Source of the DNA: Chara braunii
Lineage: Eukaryota; Streptophyta; Charophyceae; Charales; Characeae
Length of the DNA stretch: 21,171 nucleotides
Reading direction: 5' to 3'
Assembly: GCA_003427395.1 (NCBI GenBank)
Contig: BFEA01000055.1
Location: 1,135,423 to 1,156,593, forward strand
Made by a program: the position numbers and the translations under genes. Positions 7,931 through 17,725 of the stretch are shown here, piece after piece. The notes beneath the pieces were generated by a model. It was not told where the DNA came from. It searched no databases and worked only from the letters and a program-made list of their open reading frames with translations. Position 1 is the stretch's first letter; every line of letters begins with the position of its first letter.

Positions 7931-8618
7931 CCTGAAACTTGCCACAATAGTTGTTAGATTCTTTCTTCTGAGTATTGGTGCAAGGCTGTGAGCACAACGT
8001 CATGCACGGCTTCACCATCTTGGTCTTTTGTTTTTGCTTTTCTTTCTCGAACAGGCCCACAAGGCATGACTGCCGAGCCTCCACAGACCCCCAAAAAGTT
8101 TGAAAAAGGTGGGAAACCAAGAGTGACAGAGGTAGTGGTGGTTTAAAGAAGTTGTGGTCGGTGCTGGCCAGCCATTGACTGCTGAGTACGGAGGTGGGAC
8201 GGATCACTATAAGTCGCTGCTGCTTTTCAATTTTTGTGTCTGAAGATGTCATAGGGAAAGATGATCGAGGAGATGTCGAAAGGGGTTGGGTTCCAGCTGA
8301 AAACTTGTTCTGTATATCTTGTATATGTCCGTCTTTCATGCATTCATCAGATAATCGCTTTTCTGTTGGACTGGTTAGTATTGACCGGACTGCTAATCTG
8401 TCATTGACTGTGATAGGTAGAAACAGGTAGTTACCTGTTCTGCTTTCTTTCCGCATTGTCAAATACAGAACTGATCCAATAGGAAATCTCAACCGAGACG
8501 TCTGTATATATCTGCTGTTACCGTTGTACAGTGTCCTGAGTATGGGACAGCATTTATTTTATTTTTATTTATTCTACACCGGTCAGAGAGAGAAGGCTTA
8601 GAGAACAGTATCTGGTTA
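7931..8618. other. unassigned; one long minus-strand open frame and a palindrome
   Basis: A 218-codon minus-strand frame (8492 down to 7836, starting MRFPIGSVLYLT) runs through this stretch, but its last part is translated from the LINE tail (FYLFIYLFIFIII), which argues against a real gene end. No domain is recognised. A near-perfect palindrome with 8-bp arms (AACAGGTA, 2-nt centre, TACCTGTT) lies at 8422-8439. T-rich sequence lies at 8547-8575. Confidence 0.4.
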
Positions 8619-8843
8619 ATGAGCGAGGAAGGTAGTGAAAGCGATGGAGTAGTTGACTCTAGGTTCACCAAGAGAACCGCCCGTAGTCTACCTCTAGTCT
8701 ACTTGCAGTTAAAACCAGAGGACGAGAGGAGGCTTAGACGGGAGGCTAGGGACAGGAGGCGGTTGGGCACGGAACAACTTGCCACCGAAGAGCTGGTGCT
8801 GAGTCAGGGCCACGCAGGCATCTGGGCGAAGCACTCAGCATAG
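8619..8843 (+). CDS. hypothetical short ORF, charged
   Basis: A 74-codon frame starts MSEEGSESDGVVDSR. An acidic serine-rich head is followed by an Arg/Glu-rich stretch (ERRLRREARDRRRLG) and an end without features. No membrane segment or known domain is visible. It stands at the border of a GC-rich block. It could be a first exon, a transposon gag-like fragment or chance, and nothing in the sequence decides between these. Confidence 0.18.
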   Translation: MSEEGSESDGVVDSRFTKRTARSLPLVYLQLKPEDERRLRREARDRRRLGTEQLATEELVLSQGHAGIWAKHSA

Positions 8844-9521
8844 TGCCAGTCAGTCTGTAGATGGTACAGTGGGACCCACAGTTAGTCAAACGGCTGGTTT
8901 GCAGTCAATCCAGCCGCTTCCCCTCACTGCGCACGATCTCACGATTCAGGACGGCGGGACTTGGGCCAAACAGCGCTGAAAACGGACATTGGTTTGGTGA
9001 GAAAAGTGGGGTTGGCCGTTTGGGACCAGATCGACATGGCCGTATAGCCGGGTCGGGAAAGGGACGGTTCAAAATGGCCAACGTAAAGAGAGAGAGACTG
9101 TGGCATTCTGAGCCACACGGGCGCCAGTCAGGGCCCGGTTCCCAGTAGGCAGGGTAGGCGTAGGGGGACAACGGTTCAGACCAGGCCCAGACACGCCAGA
9201 CGCAGGGCACGTTTAGGCCCAAACGGCCTCTGGCCGGTACCGGTTCAGATTAGAACCTACCGGCGGCGTTTCAGAGGCTGCCCCAAGTTTAGGTGCCAAG
9301 TCCAGTTTGAATCTGGACCGTCGATCCGATCAACGGTCCAGGCCGGTAGGTACCAGTAGGCAAGAGGCCGGCCCAGCACTACAAAGGCTGGGTACCAGCC
9401 TCAGTAGCAGAGAGTTAGTATAGACGGGGTTAGTCTTCAGGATAAGCGCAGCAGCCCAGCGTTAGCTCGATTAGCGCAGCGCTGCAGCAGCGAGGAGCAG
9501 CGAGGGAGCAAGGTTCAGCGG
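8844..9521. other. GC-rich unassigned region with several inverted repeats
   Basis: Three hairpin candidates are seen: 9234-9263 (ccggta-ccGGTTC against GAACC-taccgg), 9314-9321 with 9333-9340 (TGGACCGT/ACGGTCCA, 11-nt loop) and 9385-9391 with 9395-9401 (AGGCTGG/CCAGCCT, 3-nt loop). The motif cggttca recurs near 9063, 9170 and 9242. Around 9450-9510 the sequence is built of cagc/gcag repeats. No long frame with domain features is present. It may be a promoter-like block or part of an unrecognised element. Confidence 0.45.
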
Positions 9522-9665
9522 ATTANTTTAACAAAGACCCATTGTGCAAGGCCTCTATCCCAGTGGTGGTAAGAGAACCACCAGAATTGAGGCTTTGCCA
9601 GTCGGGCTGCTCTATCTATTGGTGGGGAGCGTCACCTGCTGGAAACCGGGTCCAGCGTCCCTTAG
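9522..9665 (-). mobile_element. LINE 3'-terminal module (copy 3, on element B)
   Basis: In minus sense it begins taagggacgctggacc. Hairpin 1 is perfect (9638-9643 with 9651-9656, loop CCCGGTT in minus sense). A second hairpin pairs GGTGGT (9565-9570) with ACCACC (9577-9582). The block between them, tccccaccaatagat in minus sense, matches copy 2. The end resembles the start of the A tail of copy A, but an N at 9526 and a short tail leave the terminus uncertain. Confidence 0.65.
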
Positions 9666-10666
9666 ATACATCGTCTCAGCACAGCATTTGTTGGGACTGT
9701 TTCCTTATCATTTCCTAGCCTGGAGCACTGACTTTCCCTTGGTTCTGCATCGATCACCCTTCCTACTTCTAGAGCTCCTTCTTCATACTCACTCAGTCCC
9801 TCCCCAGAAATTGCCAACTGAATCCTCCTTTCCTATCCCTCGTCAGTTTGTTAGTCCAAGTTCAATCCCAGGTGTCTGCAACCCCCTCGTTTCCTTTTCA
9901 CTCCCTTTTCGCTTGCTCGTACGCTTGCTCGTACGTGTAGGGCCTGTCATACAGTTGTATGTATCCTACCCGTTTCCTTTCCCTTCCATGTTGTATCGCC
10001 CCTTACCTGTTTGCCCAGCCCTGTTCGGCAGCCCCCCTGTACTATGAGAGCCCCATTTGAGCCCTTAAACCCTGTACTCACTCAAACCTAATTGGCCCAG
10101 CCCTGTCCCCAGTGTTGCAGGCTTTTGCATCTGTCGGTGAACACCCTTAAGACCATTTGGGCTGGCAGTTCCAGGTCTCCACAGCCTCCATGATAGCTTG
10201 CCAGATCTGTCTCTCAGAACCCTAAACCCTCCCTAAAGCCTTCCATTCTCTGTCAGGTCGTGGAGATTGCTCCGCCCTTGCCCTGCCCTATTCCCGGAGT
10301 TGTTGTCTGTCCCTGTCCCTTGTGTTAAAGGCAGAGAATCCATTTCCGTCCGTTCCTTCGCTGTCCCTTCCCAGTCCTGCCCCATAGCAGTCTTTTGCCC
10401 TGTGGCATGGTCTGCTTATTCCCTCTAGTTATAATCTCCCCCCTCTTGGCTCTCCCTATCTGCCTTTGCTCCAGCCTGCGCTTTTGGCAACCATTTGGCT
10501 CGTCTTCTTCCCAGGTGTCCTTGAAGGCCCCGTAGGTGAGAGATCCCTTCCTTCCTCAACTGTCCTCCTTGTGTCCATGTGTTGGATCGGGCAGGATAGA
10601 ATCCTTGGGGCATTCGTTTTCGTTAGTGTCTCTGCCAGCTCGTGGTACTCTCCGAGGTTAAGGGAA
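9666..10666 (-). other. probable 3' region of LINE copy B; no gene recognised
   Basis: The plus strand is C/T-rich and gives hydrophobic open frames by composition (for example 9544-10047, Leu/Pro/Ser rich), which I do not accept as genes. On the minus strand the region lies between the ORF2 remnant and the terminal module of copy B. No similarity to the shorter 3' region of copy A could be seen by eye, so an unrelated insertion inside B is possible. Confidence 0.45.
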
Positions 10667-10982
10667 GGGGGGGGGGGGGGGGGGGGGGGGGGNNNNNNNN
10701 NNNNNNNNNNNNNNNNNNNNNNNNNNNNNNNNNNNNNNNNNNNNNNNNNNNNNNNNNNNNNNNNNNNNNNNNNNNNNNNNNNNNNNNNNNNNNNNNNNNN
10801 NNNNNNNNNNNNNNNNNNNNNNNNNNNNNNNNNNNNNNNNNNNNNNNNNNNNNNNNNNNNNNNNNNNNNNNNNNNNNNNNNNNNNNNNNNNNNNNNNNNN
10901 NNNNNNNNNNNNNNNNNNNNNNNNNNNNNNNNNNNNNNNNNNNNNNNNNNNNNNNNNNNNNNNNNNNNNNNNGGGGGGGGGG
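10667..10982. other. assembly gap between poly-G runs
   Basis: 26 G (10667-10692), 280 N (10693-10972) and 10 G (10973-10982). The gap sits inside a long G run that probably stopped sequencing or assembly. The true length and content are unknown, and reading frames drawn across it have no meaning. Confidence 0.97.
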
Positions 10983-11140
10983 TAAGCTAGACCGGGAGGA
11001 TGACGAAGGAGGGGGGAGTGGTCGCGCAGGGGATAGAGAAGCTGGATAAAGGTTTGAAGGACCAAGTATGCTTGTCTCTCCTCCAATTGTGCCATGTGAG
11101 TTGTGAGTTATCCACCTCCGCGATCTCTCCTCAGTCCCAG

Positions 11141-11743
11141 TCATTCGTCTGCGAAGCGAGTTTTTGCTTCCTTTATCTTATGTTGCTTGACCTGTGGGGT
11201 GAGGACTGGGTTTTTTTCTATGGTGTGTATTTGCTGCCTGAGTTGATCCCATGCGGCCTTAACTCTGGCCGCCAGATAGTGCGTTATGTGTTCTTGGGCC
11301 TGTGGAAAGCCGAACATGTGCTGATTTCGCTCAGATGAGCAGCAGGCTCGCCAGACGATCATCAGCAGTTTCAGTCTCGTGATGTGGAAGAGGTTCCTCT
11401 CATAAGGGGACCAGTCGGGAGGAATGTCCGCTTGGTCCCCTAACAGCGGGAGTCTGGGCTGCCACGGGTACTGGGATCCTGTCAGGGCAGTCCATGCTTC
11501 ATCCCATCACCTCCATATCTGGGAGATCATTTGGCAACCAAGGAGGCAGTGTTCCAGAGTGGCCCGAGCCGGCTGGGAGCATCTGCTGCAATATCGACAG
11601 ATAGGGGAGAGGCGACCCTGCTGTTCAAGGTCGGTCCGCGTGACTAACCGGTCGGGGGTGGGCAGACAGCGGTGCAGGATCTGCCACTGGAGAGCCCTGT
11701 GTGCAGTTGGGATTATATGAGAATAGTTGGACCAGCTGAAGTC
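11141..11743 (-). pseudogene. LINE copy B zf-RVT domain and start of C-terminal extension
   Basis: One minus-strand frame reads DFSWSNYSHIIPTAHRALQW, QILHRCLPTPDRLVTRTDL, EQQGRLSPICRYCSRC, ATLEHCLLGCQMISQIWR, a TGA (11507-11509), WDEAW, and later ERNLFHITRLKLLMIVWRAC, EHITHYLAARVKAAWDQL and KIKEAKTRFADE, ending in TGA at 11141-11143. The putative ligands follow C-x2-C-x12-H-x4-C, two residues shorter in the middle than in A and C. The frame is continuous with the linker segment at 11744-12160 apart from one TGA at 11744-11746. The final part aligns with the extension of copy A (ISRFANERMGG). Confidence 0.82.
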
Positions 11744-12160
11744 TCAGAGGTCATCCGGTGGGAGGATGGAGTCTTTCTCCCATTGCCGTTTGATCAGTGC
11801 CTCAATCGGGCAAAACTTGTGCAGTCTACAGTAACCCTGTTTAACCGTGTATTGCCAAGGTTTGGGCGGTTTGGCTGGGCTCGGTCGCGTCCATTCCCAT
11901 TGTTGAGGGTCGAACGGTAGGGTGGCCAGCGGGAGGGTCGGTTGAAAGGCACATGGTGCTCCGTCCGTCTGTTCGATCACCCTCACTTGTACCAAGTCCG
12001 TCCAGGTGCAGTCATGGTCATCCAGTTCATTCCTCTCGAGACTTGACCATGTGGTCCCAGGGTGGAGTATATCATACACTTCCAGATGTACTGTTCGTCT
12101 TGTTATGTTGGCCACTCTATTCACGGCCATTGGTGAGCACAGTTGCTCCCAATGGACCAC
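11744..12160 (-). pseudogene. LINE copy B linker domain
   Basis: This 138-codon minus-strand frame contains VNRVANITRRTVHLEVYDI and PLATLPFDPQQWEW, the counterpart of PLAKLP-DP-EWQW in copies A and C. Upstream in the same frame come GDWVVHWEQL (like KEDWV) and, further up, KLCQLQEAIPLA with a TAG at 12206-12208 where A, C and D have Trp. The reading supports the same linker domain in a more diverged lineage. Confidence 0.78.
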
Positions 12161-12208
12161 CCAATCCCCCTATTGGATGGTAGGTCCTTGCTTCGACTGT
12201 TGCACCTA

Positions 12209-13045
12209 AGCAAGGGGGATCGCTTCCTGTAGTTGACACAGCTTTCCAGGTTTGTCCCTCACGTGTTTCAGTTGATCCCTCATTTGGGCGTCCTTCTTCC
12301 GAGTGTTTTGTTTCGAGTCCCATATATATCCCATGAAGAATACCCCTTAGCTACCCATGCCCTCCAACAGGAGTTGTTATGCCAGTGGAGGGCGAAAGGT
12401 CTCCCCTCCTCGTCACATACGGAGGGGTGGCCAAACAGCAGTTGTCTTATGACCTCGTGCTAGGGCAGTGGCAGAGGGAGCCAATCCGGGCCCATCTCCC
12501 TCCATGATTTAATCATGTTTGGCCAAAGGGGGCCGTTCAATATGTCTCTTCTGGCTTGGGTCTGTGGTATCTGTGGGAGCGGTGAGTTGGTTGCACCCGG
12601 AACCGACCAAGAGGGATAGTGAACCATTGGAGAGCATGTACGGGGTTGTTCGCAGGCGATGGGGGGACCAGATTGGACAATTGTAACTCAGCGTATGGGC
12701 CCACAAAATGTTGTTTCCCATCAGCAGGCGGATGATAATCGTCAAGGACAAGGCCTTGAGTTGGTCTTGAGGTTCCAAGATCGCCAAAACCCCTTCGGGG
12801 CAGGGTTGGGCTATATAGTCCCATGCAACCCTTGAGAGGAATGTAGGGTCCTCATGGTCATTTTTCCATACGTAGGCCGCTGCTGACCGATTAAGGGTTT
12901 TGAGGAGTTCGGTTTAATCGGCCAGCAGGCCGCTTTGTACCACATGGTCGAGAAAATGACGGTGTTGAGTGTCAACGCCCTCCCCACTATGAAGGTCTGC
13001 AGACCCTTCCACCTAGCCAGTCTTCTGAGTGCCTGTGACACGCCA
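12209..13045 (-). pseudogene. LINE copy B thumb/connection remnant
   Basis: Recognised pieces in minus sense are RRLARWKGLQTFIVGRALTL, NTVIFSTMWYKAACWPI (about 13030-12910), a PEGVLAILEPQDQLKALSLT stretch (near GGLGILDP of copy A, with GGL altered) and a long open part to about 12509. Several shifts and stops follow to about 12330. The catalytic palm is missing, and the 5' border near 13045 is the probable truncation point. Unrelated sequence lies beyond it. Confidence 0.7.
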
Positions 13046-13814
13046 GCTTCCGGACCTGCGCCATCTTCCTCCCCCCCCCCCTTTCTCTTCGAATTTTTGT
13101 TGGCTTTTGCAAACAGGCCGAACCTTTTTGTGTTTCCAGGGATTAATGCGCATTGTTCGTGATCGGAGAGGTCCGCCCCCCTCCGGATCTTCGTCATTTT
13201 GGGCCGGTTTTTGGAGTTCCATCTTTTTGCAGTTTAGGAAATACATGAGAAATACGCGCGCCTTAGCGAGCGCGCTAGGAATTTGGTGCGATAGTTAGAA
13301 ATTCCGGAATATGCGGGACCTGACGAGTCATTTCTTGTGCATGAATGTTCTCGACTTCGTCTTGAAAACTCTGGGAATTTTCGTGTGAATCTGAATAGGC
13401 GTAGGATTTTTTCCCCTATTCACTTTACGAGCGGATATGGTATTTTTCAATTGTGAATTAGCATAGGACTCTGAATAAGCTGTAACCGTTTTCCATCTCT
13501 CCCTTGCCTCGCATGCCTTTTGCGTGCCTTTTCTCTTTCTCGATCTTCTGAATCTTGGTCCTGTTCCGCGCTACCATGGGGTCTACCCACAACAGAGTCA
13601 GACCCATTGTTTGCAGCAGCAGCATATCCGCCTTGCTAAATAAGGCAGGCAGTTTTCATGAACTTGGGGTTTGTACTTCAAGATTTCATGGGTGTACCAA
13701 CTGCGCAAGACCCGTCGGTGGGGTGTATCCTTCATCGTTCCCTTTGCCGCCAACACACACTGGTGGTATGAGTACCCCAATGTCTTTTGCTTCAATTCCT
13801 AGTCACTGTAAATT
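13046..13814. other. unassigned spacer between LINE copies B and C
   Basis: It begins with a C run (about 13070-13081) and T-rich sequence. A GCGCGC inverted repeat (13256-13261 with 13270-13275) and the 10-bp palindrome ATTCCGGAAT (13301-13310) lie in the middle. Open frames on both strands (plus 13555-13854, minus 13795-13598) carry no domain I recognise. The part next to 13815 may be the 3' UTR of copy C, but the hairpin module is not present here. Confidence 0.45.
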
Positions 13815-14279
13815 TCAGACTCGGCACAGTAAACGTCCTCGTTTGTCAAAATAGGCCCACATTCTGCGCAGTGGTATTGCTGCGTCCACCTTAGTCCAGT
13901 CCTGAAAGCAGTTGTTGTAATTTCGTCTCATATTATCCTCCTCCTCTCCGCATTCTGGGAGACTGTCTCCTTCCCAACGAATTTGAACATAAGCTACTCT
14001 ACCCCCTTGGTCACTTCCCAACCAATCCCTTGAGAATTGCTCAATAGCCTGTGTTATGTCCTTTCTGGTATGAGTTTTATCCAGTTTAGTTTTCACTGTC
14101 TGCCATTGTATTATAAGTTCATCCTGAACATATTGTTTGATTAGCTCGGTCATTTCCCCGTCCTCTAATCTTACTTTTCGAATGCATCATATACACCGTT
14201 TCCTCCAAAGAGCCCAGATAACGGTCCTCCTCCCTATCTTGAACATATTCTCTTCAAACTTGTTGTTTGTAAGGGGGAG
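13815..14279 (-). pseudogene. LINE copy C C-terminal extension
   Basis: After a stop next to 14280 the frame reads NKFEENMFKIGRRTVIWALW, RKRCI, a stop, and then a 112-codon frame (14153-13815): TELIKQYVQDELIIQWQTVK, DITQAIEQFSRDWLGSDQGG, ECGEEEDNMRRNYNNCFQDW, TKVDAAIPLRRMWAYFDKRG. The YARNMFALARRTILWVLW and FKDWTTIDHNIP blocks of copy A align. It is helical and rich in Gln, Asp and Arg. The shared end shows that the extension belonged to the ancestral ORF2 and is not read-through. Confidence 0.75.
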
Positions 14280-14864
14280 TCATGTTTCACACAGAAGCGC
14301 TCTCCAGTCCCATGGCCATTCAGACTTTGTACCCAGTGACCTCCAAATCCTATCCCACCGGCGCCAAGGGAGGATCGCCCCTGGACATTGTAAAAAAATA
14401 TGCTCTATCGTCTCGGGGATTTTGCGGGCAGGAAAGACTGTCAGACAGGACGTGCACCATGGTGTGGCTAAACCCTTTTGTTCCAAATACGTTCGGCCAA
14501 TCAGCCAATCGTTTGTGGGGAGGCAGCGGTGTTCTATCTGCCATTGCAGGGAGACCATCTTTGCTGGTCTGGCCTTTGTGGCGGTGAACCATCGAATGAG
14601 GGGGAGGCAGTCCCTTCCCACATTCAGATGGGACATCCAGCGCTCTCGCACGGTGCTCCTAAGATCAACCCGAGGCCTGAGAAGCCGGTATGTAACTTTC
14701 ACAGACAGGTCGAACAGTTTCTTGACTTTCCCAGATCTGATCTTGTCGGACGGGAACCATTGCCATTCCAGCGGGTCGATGGGGAGTTTGGCAAGCGGGA
14801 TATCCGGGAGGAAACCTACCCATTCCTCTTCTTCCCCCACTACCCTGATTCTGAACGAGTCCAC
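14280..14864 (-). pseudogene. LINE copy C linker end and zf-RVT domain
   Basis: This 194-codon frame opens MDSFRIRVVGEEEEWVGFLP, then has PLAKLPIDPLEWQWFP, RERWMSHLNVGRDCLPLIRW, VSLQWQIEHRCLPTNDWLIG, TPWCTSCLTVFPARK and ETIEHIFLQCPGAILPWRRW. The ligands follow C-x2-C-x14-H-x4-C, as in copy A. This is the least damaged zinc-finger segment in the window. It ends PWDWRALLCET at a stop, where copy A continues ILLGYYPAL, so one nonsense change ends the frame. Confidence 0.88.
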
Positions 14865-15903
14865 CTTCTGCCAGCTTCTCTTCTCATCGTGCGGGTACCT
14901 TATAAGACGTCAATCCCCGGTGGAAGAGGGTTACCAACACCTCGTCCTCTCGTTTTTCCATCACCCTACCTACATTCTCACTATCCCCCGTCATTGCAAC
15001 CCAGTCCTCTTTTCGAAATCTCGGCCCGCTTCGCAAAATGCGCACCCAGTCCAAGGGAATAGAGAAGATCAATTGGTCCAGCTTTTGTTCAATATGCTGA
15101 CAACACTTCAAGCTGGACCTCAATTGTTGAGCAGTTTTCCATTTTCCTTCGTCACTATTCCATATGTCCCTAATTCTTGTTACACCGCTCTTCACCTAAC
15201 GGTTCCAAGGGGGGATAGAGCTACAATATACCCTCCCATTTGAGTCAGTGACACACATATTGCCGAAAAGCAGTTGTCTCACTACCTCTTCCCATCTATT
15301 CAGTGACCCTTTGTCAGGCAGCAGGAGTTGGCACCATGCGCGCAGGGCTTTGACCTAGAAGTCGTCCTTGTTCAAATCCGTTCTAGCCATTCTTCGATCG
15401 GACTCCCCGTGGGCCTTCGAGTATCGTGGAATAGTCCAAAAGCGGTCCTCTAACCAAAACAGGGGATCCACCTCCTGGGGGGCCTAGGGGGCCACTCTTG
15501 CGATCTGTTCCGAAGTCATGGCACGCCACAGGAGGAGGGGAGTAAATATAAGCCTCTTGATCGATTGTATTGTCAATGTTGTGATCTGTATAATGGGGTC
15601 CGAAATCCCTAGTCCTCCTTTTTCCTTGGGTTGAATAACTGCTGGCCATGCCACTCTGTTAATGACATCAGGGAGCCTACCATCCCCTCTCCATAGTAGC
15701 GCGGGCACTTGCCTTTTTAAGGCTCTAACTGCTTCCTTGCTCAGGGCCCATATTGCCGACCTGTACCACAGCGAGCCAAAACCACATTGTTGATAGCCAG
15801 CGCTCTGCCCATCAGCGATGCGTGTTTGTCATTCCACTGGGTAATTTTTTCAAGCACGGTTTTTAAATAGTGTCATCGTTAGATGCCGGTTTGCCTATGG
15901 CTG
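14865..15903 (-). pseudogene. LINE copy C thumb and linker
   Basis: After a shift near 15950, the pieces in minus sense are RVLGIMLTAIGKPASNDDTI, LLWRGDGRLPDVINRVAWPA, VIQPKEKGGLGISDP, LLWRAMTSEQIARVAP (stop at 15484-15486) and then DPLFWLEDRFWTIPRYSKAH. The linker follows with KSGVTRIRDIWNSDEGKW, KLDQLIFSIPLDWVRILRSG and RFRKEDWVAMTGDSENVGRV. Order and motifs match copy A. Stops and shifts show decay, but the protein text is still easy to follow. Confidence 0.85.
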
Positions 15904-16553
15904 TTAACATGATGCCCAATACTCTGATCGGGGCCGTTTCAACAACCATTTGACCCGTGGCAACTCAAGGGGGCGCACCCCTTGGTGATGCATCCACCAG
16001 CCAAGTGTCTTGTTTCCCCACTTAATAGTCATATCCGATACTGCCGTAAACCTATCCATCAGCCTCCTGATCTCCTCCATATTCGCAGGGGAAGCATCCA
16101 CCATAACTGTTAAGTCATCTGCGAACATGGAGTAGATAGGGATCGCGTCCTCAGGGATGGAAGAGACCTGGAGTTTCTTGATGTCTTTATTAGTTCTTTG
16201 CGGCCAGTGCTTCCATCACTATTATGAATAAGGAGGGGGCCAAACGGTCCCCTTGGCGGACTGATCTTTGAAGAGAAATTTCAGGGGCTAACACCCCATT
16301 AACTTGGATCCGGGTGGTGGAATTGCGGTGGAGAATTGCGGTCCATCTTCGGAAATCGGGACCAAAATTCATTTTTGTCACGCATTTATCCAAAAAAGTC
16401 CAGTCTACATGGTCGTAAGCTTTTTCAAAATCAATAAAGACAACCGCTGCATTACATTTATCTTGTCTGGTTAGCCTCAATACCTCGTTTACTAATAAGA
16501 TATTATCCTGGATCCTCCGCCCTGCACATGATGAAATCTGTTTGACGATATAT
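15904..16553 (-). pseudogene. LINE copy C reverse transcriptase core
   Basis: From about 16550 the minus strand reads VKQISSCAGRRIQDNILLVN, EVLRLTRQDKCNAAVV, FIDFEKAYDHVDWTFLDKC, TTRIQVNGVLAPEISLQRSV, RQGDRLAPSLFIIVMEALA, a shift near 16195, SIPEDAIPIYSMFADDLTVM, SPANMEEIRRLMDRFTAVSD and KTLGWWMHHQG. Both catalytic sites (D in FIDFEKAYD and FADD) and the RQGDxLAPxLF motif are present, so this lineage encoded a standard LINE polymerase. Copy C starts at the QTGF-like position, and the fingers before it are lost at the 5' truncation. Confidence 0.92.
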
Positions 16554-16815
16554 CATATACCCTCAAACAGATAGATGTGACATTCCCAAAGAAGCCCGTC
16601 ACGCTTGGTCAACACCCCTAGCACCCACAAGGGATGTTTAAGGGGGAGAAGAGGGGGAAGGAGGGAGGGAGGTGGGGAAGAAAAAAAAAAAGGGAAAAAA
16701 AAAAGGAAGAGCTCGGTCAAGCAAACTTTGGGCTGCCAAACGCAAAGCAGGACTAACATTATCACCTAGCTTCGTTAAAGGATCATGAACATACAGTTGT
16801 CCTTCACAAGGTTCC

Positions 16816-16817
<2 letters not shown>
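16554..16817. other. unassigned, with an A-rich stretch
   Basis: It contains caacacccctagcaccc (near 16613) and purine-rich sequence with A runs at 16680-16704. The A-rich part could be the tail of some plus-sense retroelement, but the upstream match to the terminal module is too weak to call. Confidence 0.45.
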
Positions 16818-17270
<453 letters not shown>

Positions 17271-17660
17271 TAGTGGGCCATTCGAGCCTCAAATGACCAA
17301 GTCCTGGTGGTATCATCCAAAGCTTGACTCAGTGAGTAGTGGGCCATTCGAGCCTCAAATGACCAAGTCCTGGTGGTATCATCCAAAGCTTGACTCAGTG
17401 AGTAGTGGGCCATTGAACCCCAAATGACCGAGTCCTGGGGGTATCTCAGTGAGTAGTGGGCCATTGAACCCCAAATGACCGAGTCCTTGGGGTATCTTCC
17501 AAAGCCTGACTCAGTGCGTAGTGGGCCATTCAAACCCCAAATGACCTTAGTCCTGGGGGTATCATTTAAAGCCTGACTCAGTGGGTAGTGGGCCATTCGA
17601 ACCCCAAATTCAAACCCCAAATGACCGAGTCCTGGGGGTATCATTTAAAGCCTGACTCTG
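17271..17660. repeat. 66-bp tandem array, six units
   Basis: Units start with tagtgggcca at 17271, 17337, 17403, 17454, 17519 and 17586. Units 1 and 2 are identical. Unit 3 lacks an internal 15 bp. Units 4-5 are 65-67 bp. Unit 6 has an internal duplication of the caaaccccaaat block and loses its end. Recent duplication is shown by the identical pair. The minus strand is open through the array (HYSLSQALDDTTRTWSFEAR repeats), but the shortened unit and lack of context make coding unlikely. Confidence 0.93.
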
Positions 17661-17725
17661 ACCCCTCTAGAACAACCTGGGCGTTTAAAAAAAAGAAAAG
17701 AAGAAAAAAGAAAAAGAACAGGAAT

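Larger units (their letters stand above)
9522..13045 (-). mobile_element. LINE copy B, minus strand, 5' truncated
   Basis: On the minus strand, thumb-type sequence (GRALTLNTVIFSTMWYKAAC) begins near 13045. It is followed by the linker (PLATLPFDPQQWEW), the zf-RVT finger, the start of the C-terminal extension, a long 3' region broken by a 280-base gap, and the hairpin module at 9665-9525. The reverse-transcriptase catalytic core is absent, as expected for a 5'-truncated insertion. Copy B is more diverged from A and C than they are from each other. Its 3' end is placed near 9522 because tttgttaa-n-taat (minus sense) matches the tttgttaataataat before the tail of copy A. Confidence 0.8.
13815..16553 (-). 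mobile_element. LINE copy C, minus strand, 5' truncated
   Basis: The minus strand carries reverse-transcriptase fingers and palm, thumb, linker, zf-RVT finger and C-terminal extension in the same order as copy A. The left part (endonuclease and first fingers) is missing, which is usual for LINE copies cut short during reverse transcription. Its protein text is the best preserved of the copies, with the FADD box, DFEKAYDHVDW and complete zinc ligands, but several frameshifts and stops break it. Neither a terminal hairpin module nor a tail was found past 13815, so the 3' part may be deleted. Confidence 0.88.

Noticed and set aside
7836-8492. 218-codon minus-strand open frame
   Set aside because: Its last part is translated from the LINE A tail, and the rest shows no domain or other coding sign, so I did not call a gene.
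9544-10047. 167-codon plus-strand frame rich in Leu, Pro and Ser
   Set aside because: The C/T-rich composition explains the open frame, and it starts inside the antisense of the terminal module of LINE B.
10217-10240. accctaaaccct, like a plant telomere repeat
   Set aside because: There is less than two full units and it is imperfect, too short for an interstitial telomere tract.
14137-15243. 368-codon plus-strand frame, the longest in the window
   Set aside because: It is antisense to LINE C, whose minus-strand protein text shows clear zinc-finger and linker motifs.
16600-16711. caacacccctagcaccc followed by an A-rich stretch, as a fourth terminal module
   Set aside because: Only a short resemblance to part of copy 1 and no hairpin 1, so the match is not sufficient.
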